From contig NC_135126.1 in the NCBI RefSeq assembly GCF_050908995.1, positions 558,001 to 622,000 on the forward strand: a stretch of DNA of 64,000 nt. The letters run 5' to 3'. Below, in pieces: positions 49,538-58,000 of this stretch. The notes beneath the pieces were generated by a model, which searched no databases, was not told the origin of the DNA, and saw only the letters and a program-made list of their open reading frames with translations. Source of the DNA: Andrena cerasifolii (lineage: Eukaryota > Arthropoda > Insecta > Hymenoptera > Andrenidae). Position numbers and translations under genes: made by a program. The first letter of the stretch is position 1. Every line of letters starts with the position of its first letter.

Positions 49538-51523
49538 ATGAAATGCGCTGTGCCAGGAGCAAGTGTAAAAAGTACGTTGAAATTCATTTAGGTTATATTT
49601 TAGTGGCTTCCATGCCAAAGGGTGTGTACGCTTACAGGAAATGAATATTTATATATAATATTCGTGTATTAGTTTTAGCAAAAGCTATACATGCATTGGC
49701 GAGAATTGGAGATGAAATGTACATAGAACCACAAAAGAGTACCATGTTGTTTCGTACCGTCAACATGAACAGTTCAGCGTATGCTGACTTCACATTCTTT
49801 GAAAACTACTTCTCATATTATGTTTATGGAGATCTACAGGAAAACGATGCATTGAAATGTAAAATTTCAATGAGGGTAATACTGAATTACTATATTTTCA
49901 TATAATATTACAAATGATTTCATATATAATATATTTTACAGAGCGCGATGGCTGTATTCAAAGCTGCCAATTTAATAGATAAACAAGTGGAAACCTGTCA
50001 CATAAGATTAGAACCAAACGCATCTGAAATTTTATTTATCTTAAAATATAAGAACAGTATTACCAAGACTCATTTATTGCCCATATTAGACTGCGAAATG
50101 TTACAAGTATGTTATCCGTATTCTCAATAGCCTCTGTGTAGCCTCTGCTTTTTTTTATTGCTATCCATACTGTGCAGATCGCATATAATAAAGATCTTGC
50201 GTCAAATCAATTCTCATCTCAATCACGAGTATTAGGAGATGCGTTGCAAAATTTCCATCAACATTTATTCGAGATAACATTAGAAGTTTCATCGCAAAAG
50301 CTGTTGTTAAGGAATTATGTCGATGACACTTCAGGTAAATGATATAGTTCAAGCAATATAATTATAGCTTGTTTATCTCATTGAATGAAACTACTTACCT
50401 TTCTCAGGTTTATCAAATACAACACGAACGCAGGTTGCACTTGGCAGAGGGGAGTTCGATAGATATGATATTAGTAGCGACGTATCGATTACATTTTGTA
50501 TGAAAGAATTCAAAGCTATTTTAAGTTTTGCAGAAACTGTAAGAATACCAGCTAGTATATATTTCGAAGAAGCAGGAAAGTAAGAGTTAGTTAATATAAA
50601 TACATATATTCTTTCACTTAGCCCCGTTGCGCACTTGTGACCAGTCGCCGGCGACCAGGTCGCCGACGACCACGAGGTGCACGGGGACATGAGTTCGTAC
50701 GCACTTGGTCGCGGCGACCAACGAGGTGCCTTGATTCCAGTGCACGCGTTCACACGACGAGCGACTTTGTTGGCGACCAGACACCTGCAAGCAACGAAAT
50801 GAATTTCGATACGCAGAAATTTATTTTGCAAATTGAATCTCGAAAGGCAATTTGGGACTTGTCATATAACGAATACTCCAATCGTGACATTAAAAAAATA
50901 ATAAGAAGAAATGGTGCATTTATTTGAGAATGAGAAAGCCAGGAAACATATCCTTTCTTACGGCGTTCTTACAATATAGGATGCACCCAATATCGCCTCA
51001 TCTTTTTCTTTTTTTTTTCAATGTACATCATAATTACAACAATCTTCTTGACGTCCATTCTGGTTGGCGCTCTCTACGAAACAGATAGGTATCGAGTTGC
51101 TCAGTCTGCTGGTCGCTTCGTTTGGTTGCCCGAATTTTGGTCTCTCGGCGACTAAGTTGCCGGCGACTGGTCGCAAGTGCGCAACGGGGCTTATACGTGA
51201 CTAATTATTCACTAATATTTTGCAGGCCAGTTATATTTGCATTGAAAAACCCAGCTTTTGAGGCAAATTTAGTGCTGTCTACGTTAAATTCTGATGCTGA
51301 TAGTCAGACTGAAACAACGCTAATAGGAACAAACGAAAAGACGACAAAAAGGAGGGTAGGAGGCAAGCGAATCTCAAAGAGACCTAGTAGATCTATAAGT
51401 AAAACAGACAATAAGTCAGCCACGATTAATAAAACATTGGGGAATACAATTTCTGAAAATACGCATCCAGCTTTAACGGAAAAAATGAAAGAAACAAACC
51501 TAAATTCTTCTAAAAAAAGCTAA
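49538..51523 (+). CDS. RAD9: Checkpoint clamp subunit RAD9
   Basis: RAD9 forms the PCNA-like 9-1-1 ring with RAD1 and HUS1, which is loaded at damaged DNA and activates ATR signalling. Six exons: 49538-49571, 49679-49875, 49942-50106, 50178-50334, 50408-50579, 51226-51523. All are GT-AG and in phase, and give 340 residues up to the first stop. Family landmarks are the start MKCAVPGASVK, KAIHALARIGDEMYIEP, RTVNMNSSAYADF, the second-domain boundary with HLLPILDCEMLQ, and ITFCMKEFKAILSFAE with PVIFALKN. Introns are 66-107 bp except the last, which is 646 bp because a 570-bp element sits in it. The reading frame stops early after a basic, serine-rich start of the tail; the conserved end of the tail lies downstream in another frame. 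The gene lies inside the hAT-flanked segment. Confidence 0.93.
50621..51190. mobile_element. PIF/Harbinger-like element in RAD9 intron 5
   Basis: The ends are GCCCCGTTGCGCACTTG and the exact inverse, flanked by TTA on both sides (50618-50620 and 51191-51193). Removing it leaves a 73-bp intron like its neighbours. The interior encodes a partial MADF-like peptide on the plus strand. A smaller relative with TAA flanks lies at 52563-52728. Confidence 0.88.
50799..50927 (+). pseudogene. MADF-domain fragment inside the Harbinger-like element
   Basis: The 42-codon frame contains KFILQIESRKAIWDLSYNEY and then SNRDIKK, which fits the start of a MADF domain (hydrophobic helix, then xLWDxxxxxYxNRxxK). 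MADF or Myb-like proteins are the second gene of many PIF/Harbinger elements. The frame stops after about 40 residues, well short of the domain, so it is a remnant. Confidence 0.6.
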
Positions 51524-51914
51524 TTCATTACGAAATGTACCTAGCAGAAGTCTAAGGGTTGATCTCAATATAAATGAAGTCAGTGTTCTGCCAGTAGAAC
51601 GCGATACGCGAGAGGAATTTCCTAATTATCCCTGATCTAGTCGTGATGTAACTCCAAAACTTAGTAAAACATCTACAAATAGAAAGAAGATAGTGAACTC
51701 TGTATTTTCCTCAATAACAAAAAGGAAGTCTAATAATAATGAAACAGATAGGCAACAAAATCCCGATTATGATTCAGTACCAAATTCACCACCAGCCAAA
51801 AAAAGAGCACGTCTAGTATTTCAGAAATGTTTCCAAAGAACATTTGATCCGAGAACGTTGCCTGGATATGATATAATCTTAGCTGAAGATTCAGACGAGT
51901 GTTGTAGGGAATAA
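51524..51914 (+). pseudogene. Displaced carboxy-terminal tail of RAD9
   Basis: Skipping one base in the A7 run at 51512-51518 shifts the RAD9 frame into one that stays open for about 40 codons, then meets TGA at 51633-51635, then stays open to 51914. Its end has KKRARLVF and finishes with ILAEDSD plus acidic residues. That matches the conserved acidic end of animal RAD9, the phosphoserine site bound by TopBP1. A polyadenylation signal, AATAAA, overlaps the stop at 51910-51915. Either the gene is damaged here, the assembly has errors, or an unrecognised intron removes both lesions; no good donor of the right phase was found. Confidence 0.75.
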
Positions 51915-52086
51915 ATATATTTTCTCATAATCTCTTATATTTATGCTTTTAACAAGTGTCCTTATAAATTTTCTGTGCCAATTGGTGTTAAGTTATAATT
52001 TATTTCCAGGTATCAGCCTTATCTCATGTGAATATACTATAGTTATATTTGAAAAAATATTTTAAATTTGAAACTGTTAAAGTATA

Positions 52087-52472
52087 TCCCTGATAGCCAG
52101 ATATGGGCAGCAGAATCTGACGTCAGAACTGCAGCAGTCTGTGTCCGCATTTGGCTGCGTTCTGATGTGCAGAGCCTGAAGTGCAGTGCCTGATGTCAGA
52201 TGGACAGCAGATCGACAGCAGATTTCGCCGTCTGCTAGGCACAGCAACAGCGCCATCTGTAGGCAATTGCTTGGTAATTCTGTATCTCAGATGGCGCCGT
52301 TGCTGTGCCTAGCAGACGGCGAAATCTGCTGTCGATCTGCTGTCGATCTGCTGTCCATCTGACATCAGGCACTGCACCTCAGGCTCTGCACATCAGAACG
52401 CAGCCAAATGCGGACACAGACTGCTGCAGTTCTGACGTCAGATTCTGCTGCCCAGATCTGGCTATCAGGGTA
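52087..52472. repeat. GC-rich foldback hairpin, arms about 180 bp
   Basis: The outer CCCTGATAGCCAGATMTGGG pairs with its inverse at 52453-52472. The arms continue nearly without mismatch through TCTGACGTCAGAACTGCAGC and TTCGCCGTCTGCTAGGCACA to a loop of about 30 bp. A local duplication of GTCGATCTGCT enlarges the right arm. No clear target duplication was seen. Confidence 0.85.
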
Positions 52473-52562
52473 AATAATAATTATGTTGTAATTTCTATGT
52501 TTCTTATGCACAGTCGACAATGCCATATAACTTTTATTATTATATACTAAGACCTAGGGTAA

Positions 52563-52728
52563 GGCCCGTTACGCACTTGCGACCAGTCGCCGGCAACTTA
52601 GTCGCCAAGAGACCAGAAACCTTTGTTGTTCGTCGCGACCAAGTGCGTACGAACTTGTATGTTTCTGTATACCTCGTGGTCGTCGACGACCTGGTCCCCG
52701 GCAATTTGTCGCAAGTGCGAAACGGGGC
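52563..52728. mobile_element. PIF/Harbinger-like miniature element
   Basis: It is flanked by TAA (52560-52562 and 52729-52731). The ends, GGCCCGTTACGCACTTGCGA and the inverse of GCCCCGTTTCGCACTTGCGA, are related to the element at 50621-51190, of which it is an internally deleted relative. Confidence 0.82.
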
Positions 52729-52807
52729 TAAGTTGTCTAATATTGGAAATAAAAAAGTCTCAAGCATAAATGTATCTTGCTGCATATTTCACGTAGAACT
52801 ACGGTTC

Positions 52808-53037
52808 AGTGATCCTCTAGGGAGTGATCGGTATAACCGCAGCCATCTTGGAGCAAAACCGGAAATAAACATATCTATCTCTTTCTATCAGTATTTCTCT
52901 CTCTCTCTTTCCGTCAGTATTTCTGTCTCTTTCTTTTTTACAGTTTCTTTCCCTGTCTACTTCCGCTGTTGCTCCAAAATCGCGGCAACCAATCAGCGAC
53001 GATACACGTTGTTCCGATCACTCCCTAGAGGATCACT
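52808..53037. mobile_element. Miniature element with AG-rich core, copy 3 (inverted)
   Basis: The ends are AGTGATCCTCTAGGGAGTGA and its inverse. The core is pyrimidine-rich on this strand (TCTCTCTC tracts) and carries the inverse of the CCAAAATGGCTGCGG block. This copy has the best-preserved ends of the three. Confidence 0.85.
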
Positions 53038-53039
53038 AC

Positions 53040-53301
53040 CAAAGAGGAGATATAATAAGAGGCGTCACTCAATAAGGACAGACATAAACTAGGGAAATCA
53101 CTAGACAACCAATTTAAATGCCCATTCGGCAATGATCGGTAAACCACGGTAAACTTCGGCAATAATCAGCAACTTGCGGTAAGGTACATTTAGTCGATTT
53201 GAATATCCCGCTTGAATTGACAACCAATTTAAATGCCAAGGTCAAGTAAGGACTTCAAAGGTTCCGCCCAGAGTGACGCCTCTTATTATATCTCCTCTTT
53301 G
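53040..53301. repeat. Inverted repeat with 31-bp arms
   Basis: AAAGAGGAGATATAATAAGA plus GGCGTCACTC at 53040-53070 is repeated exactly in inverse at 53271-53301. The interior repeats GACAACCAATTTAAATGCC twice and holds CGGTAAAC/CGGTAAGG words. It abuts the miniature element at 52808-53037. Confidence 0.8.
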
Positions 53302-53668
53302 TCACTACTACGGTTGTGGCTCTGACGCCATCTAACAAGGGAAGTCCGGTTATCCGAACATTCCGATTTTTTTTAAACTGCGCAGATTTGTAGAGGATCT
53401 CGATAGAGGTATCAGGAAATTTTTTGTTTGTGCCCATTTTCGGGTTTTCAGGGTGAAAACACCCCCTAAAAGTTAATGAGTGTGTTCCTATTTTTCAGTA
53501 TACATAGCTTGGAAACGATATACAAAATATGTTGTAAGTAAATACAAATTTTGTTATAGGGCTTGATAACAGTTCTTGAGTACAATCATTTGCAAAATGT
53601 AAAAAAATACACGATGCAAAATGCAGGGTGATTCTGTAGCAAGCGTCGTCAAAGGCGATACCGCCAGT

Positions 53669-54907
53669 CAGTGTTGCCAACTCAGATTTTTGAAAATCCG
53701 TAGAGAAAAGTTCAACATTCCGTAGAATTCCGTAGATCCCCCTTCGAAAAATCCGTTGATCAACGGATTTTCTTCATAAGTGTTAATTATTACATGTATG
53801 AAAGAAGCTAAGTCCCTTGCTCATGAAAACCGTTCTTTCGCAAATCCTTTCTAGAAATCTTATATTCCGACCCTCCCCTAACATCCTCAAAAAAATTATT
53901 GTCACAACAAAAATTCACAAATTACGAAAAAAGTTCACGTGCAAAAGTTGTGAAATCCACTTTGCTAATTCCTATTGTACTCGTTCAAAATGCAGGGTAG
54001 TAGAACTAGAAAATAATAGCTTGAATTCTACCGATTAACTGTGATGAAAAGCTCTTGTAGTGGAGTGGAATGTAGCGACCCGCAGTAAATCGGCGGTTTG
54101 GATCGTAAAATCAATGGTAACAGATGTCGCTCTTAGTCGTTACAACAAAGAGATTCTTTTGCTGATTATGGGCTAGGTAAGTATCTTCGGTGCGGAGCGC
54201 TCGCGCTGTCTCTCGGATTTTTTATTAAATATTTTGGGAGTATATGGGCGGCAACTGTTTAAGATTCAAACGTGAAATATGCGTTTTGTAAATTGTTGTT
54301 TAACGGGTTGTACGTGGTTATGGGTATAATGTAAATATATATAAAGTTAATGTTGAGGTAATTACGTACTGTTTAAAATTCAAAACTATTATAAATAAGT
54401 ACACTGCAAACATTACATAGGGTTTTCCAATTTCTGTACAATTGTTTAATTATGTACTAGCTATAATAAACCCTATTATTTCAGTCAGGACTATGTGCAC
54501 ATACTGATACACAGAAATGAAGACTTCTTAGTGGACGTTATACCTAAAATTGAAAGATTTTATTACGAATATTTTATAAAGTTATTGACATCGCCTTGTT
54601 GAGTGTCCGTCCAGTGAATTTCGTACGGAGTTTATCCTTTAACTAATTTCAAACATTTAAAACTCCGCTAATTTCACCCTCTTTCCATTCCCTACTATAT
54701 TCAACCATGTCATACATTCGATTAATCATCCCACTTTTCAAAAAAGTGACCGCGAGGCGGCGCCCACCGCGGTGCTTACCTAGCCCATAGGTTATTCTCT
54801 CATAAAAAAGGTAAAAAATCCGTAGATTTCAGTTTACAATCTGTAGATCCGTAGATAAAGTAAAAAATCCGTAGATCTACGGAAAAATCCGTAGGGTTGG
54901 TAACATG
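53669..54907. mobile_element. Inverted-repeat element with CAGTGTTGCCAAC ends
   Basis: The left end CAGTGTTGCCAACTCAG pairs with the right end, whose inverse is CATGTTACCAACCCTACGG. The word AATCCGTAGAT recurs at least eight times near the two ends. Possible hAT family, but a clean 8-bp duplication is not visible. Another element is nested at 54167-54789. A 74-codon frame at 53817-54038 is not recognised. Confidence 0.6.
54167..54789. mobile_element. Nested inverted-repeat element
   Basis: The ends TATGGGCTAGGTAAGTAYC and the inverse GGTGCTTACCTAGCCCATA pair, followed by GC-rich CGGTGCGGAGCGC / GGCGCCCACCGCGG blocks. TA occurs at both borders. It is non-coding. Confidence 0.65.
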
Positions 54908-54985
54908 CCGCCCCCAATCACGCGCCACGCTGAGTTCCGTGGTCTTCGATACACGAATCAGCGGGGCCAAACAATTTTGCGCACT

Positions 54986-55287
54986 AGGGCGGAGCGATAC
55001 TATATAGGCAAAAATTTAAATTTGAATTTTCAGTTGGCCTGGATGGAGGTTGTCTTTTGATTAACCAAACACAACTGTAAAAAAAAATTTGGAAAATATT
55101 CATGTCTGCAGCTTCCTTTTTCTCCTAAGTAATCATATAATCATATAATCATTTTTAGGAGAAACAGGAACCTGCAGACATGAATATTTTTCCAATTTTT
55201 GTTTTACAGTTGTGGTTGGTTAATCAAAAGACTATCCCGCACCCAGGCCAACTGAAAATTCAAATTTAAATTTTCCGCTCCGCCCTA
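54986..55287. mobile_element. Foldback element with 9-bp target duplication
   Basis: The ends AGGGCGGAGCG pair with the inverse CGCTCCGCCCT, and arms of about 140 bp share AAATTTAAATTTGAATTTTC and AGACATGAATATTTT blocks. The direct repeat TTGCGCACT flanks it (54977-54985 and 55288-55296). The duplication size suggests a Mutator-like origin. Confidence 0.78.
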
Positions 55288-55329
55288 TTGCGCACTAAGC
55301 AGCGAGGAATCTCGAATTTTGCATTTCTA

Positions 55330-55545
55330 ATCAGATCTTTGCAAAAGTGACGTCAGTCGATTCCTTATGTGTTGCCGATGAAATTGACCCCAAGAACGAC
55401 ATAATTCAGAACATAATTAAGGAAATCACGTGAAAAATTGATTTGCATAATGTAAAATTAACTTCGTTAAAAATAGTCCGATTTACATAAAATTTGGTAT
55501 GATTTTCATCGGAAAACATAAGAAAATAAAGAATTTCATTTTTCA
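55330..55545. repeat. Fragment related to the hAT foldback at 40064-40846
   Basis: It matches about 40355-40545 through CGATTCCTTATGTKTYGCCG, GTTAAAAATAGTCC and ATGATTTTCATCGG at roughly 80 percent. Both ends of the parent element are absent. Confidence 0.65.
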
Positions 55546-56920
55546 AATGAGCTGTGAATCATCGCGTGAGCGACCGGCTAAACCCGTCGAAAATGAAACA
55601 CCACGCGGTCGAACGAGAAATACTGCGTCCAGCTGAAATCACACCAAATCTCGTTAATTTTCGCGACGATGTCAGCTCGCTCAGAGTCAACTGATAGTAA
55701 CAGTTCTTATAGTTTTAGATGCAGTGTTCTTTCCTCTATCTAACGCTATAAAAATCATCTCTCAACCTCTTCCCGTTTGCCAGCAATAACGGTGCTACGG
55801 GGTTGCATATTTCGTGACATCCAAGTCTTAATTTGGGCCCCCATAGCCGTTACATACCTATATTGCGGGGAAAGATGTAGTTCTACGTTAAAAAAAATAT
55901 TTCCATCTCCAGATAGCACCCCACAAAGAAATCTATAACACTAGTTTATAAAATCCAAAAAAATATTTTTGATTGAGACTCCACTATGAAATTCTTATGT
56001 AAGGTGGTCACCTAAACTCAAAAATCGACATGAGACGAAATCGTATGGAGACGTTTTCGAGATATCATCCGATGAATATTTTGGTAATTTTTTAAGAAGA
56101 AGACCCGACGTTTTTTGCCATATCTCGCTTTAGAGTTGACTGATTTGATCGCGACGACTCTTAAATAAAAGGTAATTAAATTGCATACAACTCTTTCCTA
56201 CAGTATTTTCCAATCGCACCAATAGTTTAAGCGGAATCGAGCGAAACTTAAGAAAAATGTAATGTTTTGGGGCCGAAATTGAAATCGAAAATTTACTACA
56301 TAGCCTGGAAGATATAGAAATTATCATGTGACGTCCAGTTTCTTATTTTTTTGTACGCAGAGAGCGCACCTTCACGAAGAAAACAAGCTCAACCTGAGCA
56401 AAATCCATACACAAATAAGAAAGTTATGGACGATAGAGCGGGAGTGCCTATTTTCATATTTTTCCCTATTTTTGTATTTCTTCCTGTTTCTTGGCGAATT
56501 ATGTATTTGTCTTCAATGAAAACAAATTTAAATATATTTTATTTTTTACTTTATTTTTGTTTATTTTATGTTTCTTACATTTGTTTACTAGAAAATGCAA
56601 ATAAACGGGAACACAAAATCACCAAATCTTTTGTGAAACAAAATTTGTTCTTGTGATTCTTGTAATTATTATCATAACAAATTCTATTCAGTTTAATATA
56701 CCCATATTACCCACGATAACTGTATGCGGATTATCGTAAATGTAAAATCGTGCCGATACGATAGAAAGTGTGGAAGTTTTACATACATTCTATTAATATA
56801 AATATAATCCACCGCAAGCAACAATGTAAGGCTCTCCAGCCGAGGCTCGAACCCAGATCAGAAGCCGCCGCCGAACAGCCCAAGTTCTCAGCTCGCGGCG
56901 AGATCGCGCCGGTTGGGATA
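55546..56920. other. Gene-free stretch inside the RAD9 segment
   Basis: No exon or element is supported. Overlapping plus-strand frames at 56328-56656 are unrecognised. At 56818-56860 the minus strand reads GGGTTCGAGCCTCGGCTGG, a good Pol III B box, but no cloverleaf forms around it; it may be a SINE fragment. Confidence 0.35.
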
Positions 56921-57289
56921 AACCCGCTGTCGAAAGTTATTCGAAGCCTTCGAATAAAAGTCGAATAAACTACGCATAAAAATAAAAACCTTATTCGACG
57001 GTTCGAATAAGAAGTTCCGCGAAGAAAGAAATTATCTTTCGCTTTCGAATAAAAAAATTATCTTCCACCGTCGAATAAATTCACTTCGAATAAATGTATT
57101 TATCCGTGGTGTTTCGAATAAAGATAAACCGTGTTATTCGAAGATTCGAATAACGAATAAAGATAAAACATCTTTTATTCGACACGTTATTTAAATAATT
57201 TTTTATCTAGATAATGCCCATATCTGTCTCAGACATTGGTGTTCAAAGTGATCCGCTTGGCATGGAATGACCCAACTGAAATGAATCCT

Positions 57290-57560
57290 AACCCACTTCC
57301 AACTATCCAATTGTCCTGAAACTTTGCAGGCGTGCGTAGTTTGGATGACAATACAATATTTAAAAAAAAAATTAACCCGAGGGGGTGAAAAAATTACACA
57401 GAATTATTTTTTAGTGACTCACTATACACAGCAATAAAATATATTTCTAAAAAAGTCTGAGCTGTGAAATGTAAATCCACAAACAATAAAAACTAGAAAA
57501 TAAAAAATATATAAAAAAAAATTTATGTTAAACGATATTATTAAAAATGCACGAAAAACT
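57290..57560. repeat. Dispersed AT-rich repeat
   Basis: It shares TCCTGAAACTTTGCAGGCG with 14140 and the block GAGCTGTGAAATGTAAATCC with 62685. The three copies belong to one family whose ends are not evident. Confidence 0.6.
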
Positions 57561-57598
57561 AAAAAATAATTATTTTCTTGTACTACAATTTTGATGGT

Positions 57599-57742
57599 GT
57601 TAGTATCACTTTAAATAATTCACTTTTAATAAAATCGTGGGGCACCATGTGCAACGAGAAGTTGAAGTATTAAAGTGATTCATATCCTGTTATGAAATAT
57701 CGTGCCCCACGATTCTATTGAATTATTTAAAGTGATATGAAC
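57599..57742. repeat. Short foldback hairpin
   Basis: TATCACTTTAAATAATTCA and AATCGTGGGGCA on the left pair with TGCCCCACGATT and TGAATTATTTAAAGTGATA on the right. Arms are about 45 bp. Confidence 0.8.
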
Positions 57743-57748
57743 ACCGTT

Positions 57749-58000
57749 GTAAGGGAAAGTCGAATGGTTGAATAGTTTTCTCTATTTACCCCCACCGTTT
57801 TGCAACATCGGCGACGACACTGTAGTAAGATGCGTCGATAGCGACATCTACAATGCATATTTTTAACATAAAAATTTTTATTTTCGTATTTTCAGAAGTT
57901 AAATATAAAGCCATACAAAAGTTCAAAATGATTTGCTTCATAATTTTTCGAGAAAAAATTCCCAAAAATCGGCCTGTTTTAGCGTTGCTTAAAATTGGTA
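57749..58000. repeat. Copy of the right arm of the element at 25130-26040
   Basis: It matches 25790-26040 in the same orientation (GGTTGAATAGTTTTCTCT, CATCTACMATGCATATTTT). The AGTCC-type terminus is missing or altered beyond about 57995. Confidence 0.65.

Larger units (their letters stand above)
47790..57226. mobile_element. Large hAT-type segment carrying RAD9
   Basis: The left end CAGAGATGGGCA and right end TGCCCATATCTG are inverted hAT-style termini. The first 220 bp and last 300 bp continue as inverted relatives: TATCTAGAT, AATAACACGGTTTATC, GAAACACCACGGATAAAT and GAATTTATTCGAC blocks occur in the same order. The perfect 8-bp direct repeat TCTCAGAC flanks the unit (47782-47789 and 57227-57234). 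The joined flanks align with the uninterrupted repeat at 7775-7860. Inside are RAD9 and many younger elements. No hAT transposase frame was found, so it would be non-autonomous. The alternative is two separate insertions with a coincidental duplication, which the empty-site match makes unlikely. Confidence 0.7.

Noticed and set aside
56818..56860. Minus-strand B-box-like GGGTTCGAGCC as a tRNA gene
   Set aside because: No acceptor stem, D arm or anticodon arm can be formed around it.
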